A stretch of DNA of 5,272 nucleotides from Candidatus Avelusimicrobium ruminicola (lineage in GTDB: Bacteria; Elusimicrobiota; Elusimicrobia; Elusimicrobiales; Elusimicrobiaceae). The notes beneath the pieces are model-generated. The model was not told where the DNA came from. It saw only the letters and a list, made by a program, of their open reading frames with translations, and did not search any database. The position numbers and the translations under genes were made by a program. Position 1 is the stretch's first letter. Every line of letters starts with the position of its first letter. The stretch lies in NCBI GenBank assembly GCA_900319885.1, contig ONQH01000076.1, positions 1 through 5,272 of the forward strand. Reading direction: 5' to 3'. Positions 1 through 5,272 of the stretch are shown here, piece by piece.

Positions 1-90
1 AAACAACAACAATTCCAGTTGGACCAGTTGGAGCGAACCATTCAAAAACTGCCGCAGAAGACGAAACGGGTTCCCCAAAGAACCAAATAA
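1..90 (+). CDS. C-terminal end of an unidentified protein (partial, 5' end outside window)
   Basis: Frame 1 is open from the window edge to a TAA at 88-90 and gives 29 residues. The tail is rich in Gln, Lys and Arg, with hydrophobic residues at 5, 7, 10, 14 and 17 (Phe, Leu, Leu, Ile, Leu), which fits a short amphipathic or coiled-coil helix followed by a basic end (KTKRVPQRTK). It stops 25 nt before the pilin ATG, so the two genes could be cotranscribed. The other two forward frames are also open here, so the frame choice rests on the stop falling just upstream of the next ribosome binding site and on the helix-like composition. No function can be assigned. Confidence 0.4.
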   Translation, partial: KQQQFQLDQLERTIQKLPQKTKRVPQRTK

Positions 91-115
91 ATTTATTTAA
101 CGAAAGGAGAAAATT

Positions 116-607
116 ATGCACAAAGGTTTTACCTTAATTGAATTACTCATTGTAGTGATCATTGTAGGCATTTTGGTCACTGTGGCCCTACCACAATACA
201 AGCGCGCGGTAGAACGCTCGCGTGCTACGGTAGGCGTGGTTGCCGTGCGCGAAGCGGCAGACCGCTTGAACGCTTGGTACATCCAGCACAATAACCAATA
301 TCCCACGTCTGAAGCCTTTGACAGTTTTTTAGGACGCTTAGAATTGGTAGGTGTAGGGAACGGCGAGTTGTTTACACTCCCCTATTTTTTGCAAACGGCC
401 GTTCTTGGCGGCGGCACCGGCGGGACATTTTCTATTTCACGCAATTCTGCATCCGGTTGGGAGTATGGTTTACAGGCAAATTTACAAAATGGCGAACTTA
501 TCAGCATTACCTGCACCACATCATCCACCTACGTGACTCCGAGCCACGAAAGGGAAGATGGCGATTGCGTACGACTGGGGTTAACAGGCAATTTAGCAAA
601 TTTATAA
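116..607 (+). CDS. Type IV pilin-like protein (prepilin with N-terminal class III signal)
   Basis: This 163-residue protein starts with a short leader (MHKG) followed by FTLIELLIVVIIVGILVTVA, the classic type IV prepilin signal. Prepilin peptidase should cleave after Gly4, leaving Phe1 as the N-methylated residue and Glu at mature position 5 (Glu9 of the precursor). Residues 5-25 form the hydrophobic helix that anchors the protein in the inner membrane and packs in the fibre core. The conserved Pro26 and Tyr28 and the charged helix KRAVERSRA follow. Cys133 and Cys151 could form the disulfide that bounds the C-terminal D-region of pilins. The start is fixed by AAAGGAG at 103-109, 6 nt before the ATG. 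No assembly genes (pilB, pilC, pilD) are in view, so it could be a major pilin, a minor pilin or a secretion pseudopilin. The fold is certain, the exact role is not. The sequence style resembles the large pilin families of Elusimicrobiota (recalled, not searched). Confidence 0.93.
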   Translation: MHKGFTLIELLIVVIIVGILVTVALPQYKRAVERSRATVGVVAVREAADRLNAWYIQHNNQYPTSEAFDSFLGRLELVGVGNGELFTLPYFLQTAVLGGGTGGTFSISRNSASGWEYGLQANLQNGELISITCTTSSTYVTPSHEREDGDCVRLGLTGNLANL

Positions 608-624
608 TTGGCTTACATCCCATA

Positions 625-654
625 AAAATCCCCCGGCTAAAACCGGGGGATTTT
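625..654. terminator. Bidirectional intrinsic terminator between pilin gene and gcvPB
   Basis: There is a perfect 12-bp stem: AAAATCCCCCGG at 625-636 pairs with CCGGGGGATTTT at 643-654 around a 6-nt loop (CTAAAA). The core is eight GC-rich base pairs. On the plus strand the stem runs into TTTTGTTT, and on the minus strand into TTTTT, so it can end transcripts from both convergent genes. It lies 17 nt after the pilin stop and 14 nt after the gcvPB stop on the opposite strand. Confidence 0.9.
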
Positions 655-668
655 GTTTGCTAAACTTA

Positions 669-2105
669 CTACCAACGCAAGTTCGGGTTGCGCGCGGCGG
701 AAACTTCGTCAATGCGCTTAACCGGTTGGTTGTGCGGTGCGTCTTTTACCACTTGCGGCTCGGTCTGGATTTCATCATAAATTTTTTCCATCGCGGCCAC
801 AAAGGCGTCTAACATATCTTTATTTTCCGTCTCCGTCGGCTCTACCATCAAGGCTTCGGGTACAATAAGCGGGAAATAAATCGTCGGCGCATAAAAGCCG
901 TAATCCAACAAACGTTTGGCAATATCGCTGGTATGCACGCCGGTTGCATGCGGGTCCGGCGGCGTAAGCACACATTCATGCATACAGGTGCGGTCAAAAA
1001 ACGCATTAAATTTACCCTTCAAACAAGCCCGCACATAGTTGGCGTTTAGAACGGCGTTTTCGGCAATCGTCTTAAGCGTGGTGGCGTCAAATTGGCGCAA
1101 GTAACAATACCCACGGACGACCACAGCCATGTTGCCATAAAACGCTTTCATGCGGTTGCGGCTCTGCGGACGGTTGTCTGCCAGTGTATATTTTCCGTCA
1201 ATGCATGAAACAATCGGGTGCGGCAAGAAGGGGGCCACATGTTGGGCCGCCCCTACCGGGCCGGAACCCGGGCCACCGCCCCCGTGCGGAGCGGCAAACG
1301 TTTTATGCAAATTCAGGTGCATAATATCCACGCCAAAATCAGCCGGTTTGGCTAGGCCGATAAGTGCATTAAAATTGGCCCCGTCCATATACAGTAACGC
1401 GCCTACCGCGTGCACCATATCGGCAATTTCTTTAATGTCCGGTTCAAAAAGTCCCACCGTGTTGGGCACGGTCAGCATAACAACCGCAGTCTTTTCGCTC
1501 AAAGCGGCTTTGAGGGCGGCTTTATCTACACACCCGTTAGGGGCCGATTTGATATTGACCACGTGGTAACCCGCCATATTGGCTGTAGCAGGGTTGGTAC
1601 CGTGGGCGGTATCGGGCACGATCACTTCCGTGCGATTTTGCCCGTTGTGTGCGTCGTGATACGCACGCGCGGTTAAAATGCCCGTCAGTTCCCCGTGGGC
1701 CCCGGCGGCCGGTTGAAGCGTAAACGCGGCTAAACCCGTCACTTTTTTGAGTAATTCCTGCAAATGGTAGGCTAGTTCTAGCGTGCCTTGCACCGCACTT
1801 TCCGGCGCAAACGGGTGGGCGTTAGCAAACCCCGGCAGTACGCTCAACACGTCATACGCCTTGGGATTATACTTCATGGTACAAGAGCCCAGCGGATAAA
1901 ACTGTGCATCTAAACTGTAGTTTTGTTGCGATAAGCGTGTAAAGTGGCGCACGGTGTCAAATTCACTTAACTCCGGCAGGCGCGGGGCTTCTTTGCGTAG
2001 TAGCGTAGCGGGCAAATAATCGGCCGCATGCTTTTGCGTTTGTTCAAAACGCACACCGCGGCGACCCGGGCGGGATTTTTCAATGGAAAGTAAAATCTCT
2101 TGCAT
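669..2105 (-). CDS. gcvPB: Glycine dehydrogenase (decarboxylating) subunit 2, P-protein C-terminal half
   Basis: This 478-residue subunit carries the PLP site of the glycine cleavage P-protein. With GcvPA it decarboxylates glycine and passes the aminomethyl group to the lipoyl arm of GcvH (EC 1.4.4.2). Motifs in order are PLGSCTMKYNPK (71-82), AHGTNPA (167-173), DGANFNA (241-247; Asp241 probably contacts the pyridine nitrogen), LNLHKTF with the PLP-binding Lys268, the glycine-rich loop PHGGGGPGSGPVG (273-285), and VEPTETE (421-427). The length is normal for the split form. The frame is open a further 22 codons upstream, but the ATG at 2105 is preferred: it has GGGAGG 8 nt upstream, it avoids overlapping gcvPA, and the family N-terminus begins here. 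It starts 1 nt after the gcvPA stop and is the last gene of the operon before the shared terminator. Confidence 0.97.
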   Translation of the reverse strand: MQEILLSIEKSRPGRRGVRFEQTQKHAADYLPATLLRKEAPRLPELSEFDTVRHFTRLSQQNYSLDAQFYPLGSCTMKYNPKAYDVLSVLPGFANAHPFAPESAVQGTLELAYHLQELLKKVTGLAAFTLQPAAGAHGELTGILTARAYHDAHNGQNRTEVIVPDTAHGTNPATANMAGYHVVNIKSAPNGCVDKAALKAALSEKTAVVMLTVPNTVGLFEPDIKEIADMVHAVGALLYMDGANFNALIGLAKPADFGVDIMHLNLHKTFAAPHGGGGPGSGPVGAAQHVAPFLPHPIVSCIDGKYTLADNRPQSRNRMKAFYGNMAVVVRGYCYLRQFDATTLKTIAENAVLNANYVRACLKGKFNAFFDRTCMHECVLTPPDPHATGVHTSDIAKRLLDYGFYAPTIYFPLIVPEALMVEPTETENKDMLDAFVAAMEKIYDEIQTEPQVVKDAPHNQPVKRIDEVSAARNPNLRW

Positions 2106-2106
2106 A

Positions 2107-3414
2107 TTAAATTCCTCCCAATGCGTCCGCATATGCTTGCAAATCTTGCGGGGTGCGCAGTTCTGTGGCACACACCAGGAGTTGCTTGCCGCCTAGGTCA
2201 TACCCAGCGGCAATGCCTTTGTTTTCCAAGGACTCAATTACCTGGCTTGCCGGCACGGGGCACGTCACTACAAATTCGTTAAAAAACGGCACACTCGTGT
2301 TCGCGCTATAACCTTTTACCGTGCTGATTTTTTCGGCTAATTGATGGGCGCGTTCCAGATTTAGTTCGGCTACTTCTTGTAGGCCCTTCGGCCCCAGTAA
2401 CGTTAAATAAATAACCGCGTTCAACGCGCACAGGGCCTCGTTGGAACAAATGTTCGAGGCGGCTTTTTCGCGGCGGATATGTTGTTCGCGCGCTTGGAGC
2501 GTAAGCACAAAGGCGCGTTTGCCGTCCTTATCTTTGGCAATACCTACCATGCGGCCGGGCAATTGGCGCACGTACGCTTTTTTGGCGGTCATCACGCCGA
2601 GGCCAGGTCCGCCAAAACTCATGGCATTGCCCAGCGGTTGGCCTTCGCACACGGCAAAATCAGCGTCATATTCACCGGGGGTTTGTACTACGCCCAGTGA
2701 AATGGGATTAACCACCGTTACTAGCAGCGCTCCCACCGCATGCACTGCAGCAGAAACGGCTTGTGCATCTTCCAAACATCCGTGAAAGTTGGGCGTTTGT
2801 AAAATAAAGCACGCGGCTTTGTCGGTTAATTGCGTTTTGAGGGAGGTTGCATCCAGCAGTCCGTCCGCCGTAACAGGCGCTTCTTGAATCGTAATACCCA
2901 TGTGGCGCGTGTACGTGCTAAGCACTTCTTTATAATGCGGGTGCAGTAAGGCAGAAATCACAATTTCTTTGCGCCCGGTAATGCGGCACGCGGCCAAGGC
3001 GGCCTCGGTCATAGCCGTAGCGCCGTCATAGTGAGAGGCGGTTGCCACGTCCATATTGAGTAGTGCACACATGCAACTTTGAAATTCGTAAATCGTTTGT
3101 AATGTGCCTTGGCTGGCTTCGGCCTGATACGGTGTATAGGCAGTTAAAAATTCTCCGCGGCTGGAAAGTGCCGGTACCGCCGCCGGAATAAAATGGTCGT
3201 ATACCCCCGCCCCGATAAAATTGGTAAGCGGTTTGTTTTTGGCGGCCAGCGTGTGTACGTGGGCGGTCAGTTCGGCCTCGGTTAAAGCCTGGGGCAAATC
3301 TAAGGTCGGGTATAAGAATTTTTCCGGAATTTGTGCCAACAATTCTTTGATGTCTTTTGCGCCAATTTTGGCGAGCATGGCCTCTTGGTCTTCTTGGGTG
3401 TTTGCAATAAACAT
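2107..3414 (-). CDS. gcvPA: Glycine dehydrogenase (decarboxylating) subunit 1, P-protein N-terminal half
   Basis: This 435-residue partner of GcvPB has the PLP-transferase fold of the P-protein alpha half but not the PLP lysine, and it completes the active site of the heterotetramer. Visible family motifs are the N-terminus FIANTQEDQEAMLAKIG (2-18), TAYTPYQAEASQGTLQ (91-106), GATAMTEA (131-138), CEGQPLGNAMSFGGPGLG (256-273), PGRMVGIAKDKDGKRAF (286-302), the segment around AREQHIRREKA (308-318), and FFNEFVV (377-383). The frame stays open 44 codons upstream, through the hairpin and into gcvH. The ATG at 3414 is preferred because it matches the family N-terminus and has AGGA 5 nt upstream. That Shine-Dalgarno lies immediately after a terminator-like T-tract, so expression may depend on read-through from gcvH. 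The last codons contain the Shine-Dalgarno for gcvPB. Confidence 0.96.
   Translation of the reverse strand: MFIANTQEDQEAMLAKIGAKDIKELLAQIPEKFLYPTLDLPQALTEAELTAHVHTLAAKNKPLTNFIGAGVYDHFIPAAVPALSSRGEFLTAYTPYQAEASQGTLQTIYEFQSCMCALLNMDVATASHYDGATAMTEAALAACRITGRKEIVISALLHPHYKEVLSTYTRHMGITIQEAPVTADGLLDATSLKTQLTDKAACFILQTPNFHGCLEDAQAVSAAVHAVGALLVTVVNPISLGVVQTPGEYDADFAVCEGQPLGNAMSFGGPGLGVMTAKKAYVRQLPGRMVGIAKDKDGKRAFVLTLQAREQHIRREKAASNICSNEALCALNAVIYLTLLGPKGLQEVAELNLERAHQLAEKISTVKGYSANTSVPFFNEFVVTCPVPASQVIESLENKGIAAGYDLGGKQLLVCATELRTPQDLQAYADALGGI
2114..2119 (-). promoter_or_regulatory. Ribosome binding site of gcvPB inside the gcvPA 3' end
   Basis: The minus strand reads GGGAGGAATTTAATATG. The GGGAGG is 8 nt from the ATG at 2105 and is read as the final Gly-Gly codons of gcvPA. 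The gcvPA stop TAA (2109-2107) and the gcvPB ATG are separated by one T (TAATATG). This decides the gcvPB start and suggests translational coupling, which would favour equal amounts of the two P-protein subunits. Confidence 0.85.
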
Positions 3415-3419
3415 AAGCG

Positions 3420-3423
3420 TCCT
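3420..3423 (-). promoter_or_regulatory. Short ribosome binding site of gcvPA just after a T-tract
   Basis: The minus strand reads TTTTTTATATAGGACGCTTATG. AGGA lies 5 nt before the ATG at 3414 and 4 nt after the T6 tract of the preceding hairpin. It is the weakest of the Shine-Dalgarno sequences seen here, but it supports the chosen start over the in-frame upstream extension. Confidence 0.65.
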
Positions 3424-3427
3424 ATAT

Positions 3428-3453
3428 AAAAAATTCCCCCGCAAAAGCGGGGG
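3428..3453 (-). terminator. Intra-operon terminator-like hairpin between gcvH and gcvPA
   Basis: On the minus strand CCCCCGC (3453-3447), a TTTT loop (3446-3443) and GCGGGGG (3442-3436) form a 7-bp, all-GC stem. It is followed by AA and then T6 (3433-3428), which is the layout of an intrinsic terminator. It begins 5 nt after the gcvH stop. Because gcvPA and gcvPB lie downstream with no clear promoter of their own, full termination is unlikely. Partial termination, or 3'-end stabilisation of a gcvT-gcvH transcript, is the likely effect. Confidence 0.72.
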
Positions 3454-3458
3454 GCAGA

Positions 3459-3839
3459 TTATTTGCCAATCGTGGCGTTGTAAGCAGCCAAGTCCAACAA
3501 GTTGTTTACTTCGGCCGGGTCTGCCATTTTGATTTTGAACAGCCAACCGCCGGCGTGCGGTTCACGGTTGACGAGGGCCGGGTCATTATTTAAGGCCTCG
3601 TTCACGGCTACAATTTCACCGGAAACGGGGGCGTAAATTTCGCTGGCGGATTTGACCGATTCAATCACGCAGCAGTTTTCACCCGCTTTTACTTGGCGCC
3701 CCACTTTGGGTAAGTCCACAAAAACAATGTCGCTAATTTCTTCTTGCGCATGGTTGGAAATACCGACTACGGCATTTTCCCCTTCCACAAAAGCCCACTC
3801 GTGGGTTTTCAAAAAACGGCAATTCTCTTCGTTATACAT
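3459..3839 (-). CDS. gcvH: Glycine cleavage system H protein (lipoyl carrier)
   Basis: This 126-residue protein is the mobile carrier of the system. Its lipoylated lysine collects the aminomethyl group from the P-protein, offers it to GcvT, and is reoxidised by the L-protein. The lipoyl-domain motif VIESVKSASEIYAPVSGE (58-75) contains the acceptor Lys63, and it is preceded by ISDIVFVDLP (35-44), also typical of the family. The C-terminal GGWLFKIKM (97-105) and the total length match bacterial GcvH, with no truncation. The ATG at 3839 has AAGGAG 5 nt upstream, and that site overlaps the last bases of the gcvT stop codon. The gap to gcvT is 9 nt. A terminator-like hairpin follows the stop. The lipoate ligase or synthase that would modify it is not in the window. 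Confidence 0.97.
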   Translation of the reverse strand: MYNEENCRFLKTHEWAFVEGENAVVGISNHAQEEISDIVFVDLPKVGRQVKAGENCCVIESVKSASEIYAPVSGEIVAVNEALNNDPALVNREPHAGGWLFKIKMADPAEVNNLLDLAAYNATIGK

Positions 3840-3844
3840 GTTTA

Positions 3845-3850
3845 CTCCTT
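3845..3850 (-). promoter_or_regulatory. Ribosome binding site of gcvH overlapping the gcvT stop
   Basis: The minus strand reads TAAGGAGTAAACATG. AAGGAG is a strong Shine-Dalgarno 5 nt from the gcvH ATG, and its first two bases are also the last two bases of the gcvT TAA. The terminating ribosome therefore covers the gcvH start region, so gcvT and gcvH translation are probably coupled. Confidence 0.85.
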
Positions 3851-4925
3851 AGACTCTATTTTTATAAAACGGTGTTTTAACAACTTCGGCCGGTACTTTG
3901 CGCCCGTGGATTTCAATTTCCACTTCTGCGCCTACCGCAATTTCGCTCGCCACATAGCCAACCGCGATGCCTTTGAATAAAGGCGAGTACGTTCCGCTGG
4001 TCAGTACGCCGGTTTCTACGCCCTGGTAGAACACTTTGCATCCTTCGCGTGGCACGCCGGGGGTTTTAAGTTTGAAGGCTTTTAACGTCGTCTTAAAGCC
4101 GGCGGCTTTTTTGGCTTCCAGCGCGGCTTTGCCGATAAAATTTTCTTTGGCAAGTTTCACAACCCAGCCGCAGTTGGCTTCGTACGGGGTTTTGGTTTGG
4201 TCCGCATCCGCCCCGTTTAACAGGTATCCCGCTTCCAAACGTAGCACGTCGCGCGCGCCTAAACCGCACGGTTTGACGCCCAATTTCACCAGCGTATTCC
4301 ATAGTGCTTCAATTTGCCCGTTGGGCAGCATAATTTCTACGCCATCCTCGCCGGTGTATCCGGTACGGGTGACGTAGCCCTTGGCGCCAAAAAGTTCAAT
4401 TTGTTTAATGTGAAAGCGCGGCAAATCTACTATGCCAGGCAAAATTTTATCCGCCACGCCTAGCGCCGTGGGCCCCTGGAGCGCAATCATGCTCCATTGG
4501 TCGCTTTCGTTGGTAACAGCGACGTTAAAGGCTTTGGCTTGTTTGGTAAACCAAGCAAAATCTTCGTCTATGCACGCGGCGTTAACCACTACTAAAAATT
4601 CTTGCAAACTTAAACAAAACGCAATTGCGTCGTCAATAATGGTGCCTTGTTCGGTTAAAATGTGGAAATACGTTCCTTCGCTATCGCCGCTTTTGATGAT
4701 GTTGCAACTGATGTATTGCAAAAAGTGCAAGGCTTGCGGACCTTTCACGCGCAGTTGGCCCATGTGGGATACATCAAACATACCGCACGCTTCACGCACG
4801 GCTTTATGTTCGGCAATGATGCTGTCAAATTGGACGGGCAAAAACCACCCGTGGAAATCTACCATCTTCCCGCCGGCTTTTTCGCACGCGGCGCAAAGGG
4901 CGGTTTTTTTGAGTTCGTGTGTCAT
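3849..4925 (-). CDS. gcvT: Aminomethyltransferase, glycine cleavage system T protein
   Basis: This 358-residue protein transfers the methylene carbon from aminomethyl-lipoyl GcvH to tetrahydrofolate and releases ammonia (EC 2.1.2.10). Family motifs in order are KMVDFHGWFLPVQF (20-33), CGMFDVSHMG (47-56), GTIIDDAI (94-101) with the catalytic-region Asp98/Asp99, VVVNAA (112-117) with folate-site Asn115, RTGYTGEDGVEI (187-198), LGARDVLRLEAGYLLNG (222-238), GVPREG (290-295) and TSGTYSP (309-315). The length is normal. The ATG at 4925 fits the family N-terminus, and an in-frame TAA at 4946-4944 with no ATG, GTG or TTG in between rules out an upstream start. Unlike the other complete genes it has no Shine-Dalgarno, and its mRNA may be leaderless. 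It is the first gene of the gcv operon. Confidence 0.97.
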   Translation of the reverse strand: MTHELKKTALCAACEKAGGKMVDFHGWFLPVQFDSIIAEHKAVREACGMFDVSHMGQLRVKGPQALHFLQYISCNIIKSGDSEGTYFHILTEQGTIIDDAIAFCLSLQEFLVVVNAACIDEDFAWFTKQAKAFNVAVTNESDQWSMIALQGPTALGVADKILPGIVDLPRFHIKQIELFGAKGYVTRTGYTGEDGVEIMLPNGQIEALWNTLVKLGVKPCGLGARDVLRLEAGYLLNGADADQTKTPYEANCGWVVKLAKENFIGKAALEAKKAAGFKTTLKAFKLKTPGVPREGCKVFYQGVETGVLTSGTYSPLFKGIAVGYVASEIAVGAEVEIEIHGRKVPAEVVKTPFYKNRV

Positions 4926-4931
4926 ACTGGT

Positions 4932-4963
4932 ATTGTATAAAATTTACGCCTTTTTTTATACAA
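4932..4963 (-). promoter_or_regulatory. Putative promoter of the gcvTHPAPB operon
   Basis: On the minus strand TTGTAT (4963-4958) and TATACA (4939-4934) are 18 nt apart, each matching sigma-70-type consensus at 4 of 6 positions. An overlapping register gives TACAAT (4937-4932), a 5 of 6 match to the -10, with 6 nt between it and the gcvT ATG. Transcription would then begin on or within about 2 nt of the start codon. It is the only non-coding space upstream of the operon. Confidence 0.6.
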
Positions 4964-4964
4964 T
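4933..4964 (+). promoter_or_regulatory. Putative promoter of the divergent gene at 4971
   Basis: This is the mirror image of the gcvT promoter and is built from the same inverted repeat: TTGTAT (4933-4938), an 18-nt spacer, and TATACA (4957-4962), or TACAAT (4959-4964) as the better -10. Six bases separate TACAAT from the ATG at 4971. The two promoters occupy the same DNA, so polymerase should bind in only one direction at a time. Confidence 0.55.
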
Positions 4965-4970
4965 ATATCT

Positions 4971-5272
4971 ATGGCAGATACACAAACCGTAATTAGTGAT
5001 GTAAAACTATTTTTAGAACGCCTTAAAAAGGACCTCCCAGAAGTGTTTGGCCCCCAACACGCCAAAGACGAAAAAACGGGGGAACCTCAGGCGCAAGTAC
5101 CGCACGACAACAAGGTGCTTTATAACGGGGATTTATTCCCGGTACAAATGTATGTAACGCCGGACCAAGAACCGGGCGTAGCGTTTGACGGAAAAATTTT
5201 CCACGTGTATTTGCAAACCGTGCAGGACAACCCCGCCGCGCTAGTAACCGATTGGCTACGCGAAAAAGCCAA
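4971..5272 (+). CDS. N-terminal part of a possible YgjP/DUF45-type metallopeptidase-like protein (partial)
   Basis: The frame is open from ATG 4971 to the window edge (100 complete codons). Residues 1-25 look helical (VISDVKLFLERLKKDL). The stretch from about 50 on, with VLYNGDLFPVQMYV, then FDGKIFHVYL, then WLREKA near the edge, resembles the beta-rich region and the following W-x-x-x-x-A helix that precede the HExxH zinc site in YgjP/DUF45 (SprT-like) hydrolases. The zinc motif itself would lie beyond the window, so the call is tentative. No ATG, GTG or TTG lies in frame between the upstream TAA (4938-4940) and 4971. There is no Shine-Dalgarno before 4971; an in-frame GTG at 5043 with AAGGA 10 nt upstream is an alternative start. 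The gene is divergent from gcvT across 45 bp and shares its promoter region. Confidence 0.7.
   Translation, partial: MADTQTVISDVKLFLERLKKDLPEVFGPQHAKDEKTGEPQAQVPHDNKVLYNGDLFPVQMYVTPDQEPGVAFDGKIFHVYLQTVQDNPAALVTDWLREKA

Larger units (their letters stand above)
4931..4965. repeat. Perfect 12-bp inverted repeat centred between divergent genes
   Basis: The arm TATTGTATAAAA (4931-4942) and its exact reverse complement TTTTATACAATA (4954-4965) flank an 11-nt centre (TTTACGCCTTT). Each arm ends exactly 5 nt from a start codon, gcvT on the minus strand and the 4971 gene on the plus strand. The symmetry could be a dimeric regulator's operator, a pair of mirror-image promoters, or both. A transcription terminator is unlikely because the stem is AT-rich and lies between two gene starts. 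Confidence 0.9.

Noticed and set aside
85..98. 14-bp AT-only palindrome AAATAAATTTATTT over the stop of the first gene
   Set aside because: It is perfect but pure A/T and short, so chance is likely. There is no GC stem for a terminator and no sign of an operator.
457..663. Second plus-strand frame inside the pilin gene
   Set aside because: It overlaps the pilin in another frame and runs through the terminator hairpin, and it has no ribosome binding site.
1150..1569. Plus-strand open frame of 139 codons antisense to gcvPB
   Set aside because: It is a shadow frame created by the codon bias of gcvPB, and its product shows no recognisable motif.
2106..2171. In-frame N-terminal extension of gcvPB by 22 residues
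   Set aside because: It would overlap the gcvPA coding end and has no ribosome binding site. The ATG at 2105 has GGGAGG at good spacing and matches the family N-terminus.
3415..3458. Possible separate promoter for gcvPA (TTATAT/TATATA on the minus strand)
   Set aside because: No -35-like element lies at the right distance, because the upstream bases are the GC hairpin. The AT-rich bases are better explained as the terminator T-tract.
3415..3546. In-frame N-terminal extension of gcvPA by 44 residues
   Set aside because: It reads through the hairpin and the gcvH 3' end in another frame, and the residues do not resemble a GcvPA N-terminus. The ATG at 3414 does.
4432..4992. Plus-strand open frame of 186 codons antisense to gcvT
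   Set aside because: It is a shadow of gcvT, with no family resemblance, and it runs across the divergent promoter region.

Overview
The window looks like a bacterial chromosome segment of moderate GC. Its core is a four-gene glycine cleavage operon on the minus strand, gcvT-gcvH-gcvPA-gcvPB (4925 down to 669). It is flanked on the left by a type IV pilin-like gene on the plus strand (116-607) and on the right by the start of a divergent plus-strand gene (4971 to the window edge). The style of the pilin (KGFTLIELLIVV... followed by LPQYKRAVERSRA) resembles the pilin-like proteins that are very numerous in Elusimicrobiota, and the two-subunit P-protein fits an anaerobe of that sort. The taxon is an inference from one pilin and general gene style, so it is only moderately supported.

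Left part (1-660): the last 29 codons of a probable upstream gene, then a complete prepilin with a strong Shine-Dalgarno sequence, then a GC-rich hairpin with T-tracts on both strands. The hairpin separates the pilin from the convergent gcvPB and can end transcription from both sides.

Centre (669-4925): GcvT (aminomethyltransferase), GcvH (lipoyl carrier), and GcvPA and GcvPB (the two halves of PLP-dependent glycine decarboxylase). Together with dihydrolipoyl dehydrogenase (L-protein, not in this window) they interconvert glycine + tetrahydrofolate + NAD+ with CO2 + NH3 + 5,10-methylene-tetrahydrofolate + NADH. All recognisable active-site motifs are intact: lipoyl Lys63 in GcvH, PLP Lys268 in GcvPB, and the folate-site motifs in GcvT. 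Gene spacing is 9 nt (T-H), 44 nt (H-PA) and 1 nt (PA-PB). The H-PA gap holds a terminator-like hairpin with a T6 tract directly before the gcvPA Shine-Dalgarno, which suggests partial termination giving more H than P protein.

Right part (4926-5272): a 45-bp divergent intergenic region holds a perfect 12-bp inverted repeat (arms 4931-4942 and 4954-4965). It sits exactly centrally, 5 nt from each start codon. Each arm contains a -10-like element for the gene on its own side and a -35-like element for the opposite gene. Neither start codon has a Shine-Dalgarno, and predicted transcription starts fall on or within about 2 nt of both ATGs, so both mRNAs may be leaderless. There is no room for the glycine riboswitch that precedes gcvT in many bacteria. 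The divergent gene is truncated by the window edge and is only tentatively recognised as a YgjP/DUF45-type metallopeptidase-like protein. No mobile elements, CRISPR arrays, tRNAs or rRNAs were seen, and no gene-free stretch exceeds 300 bases.
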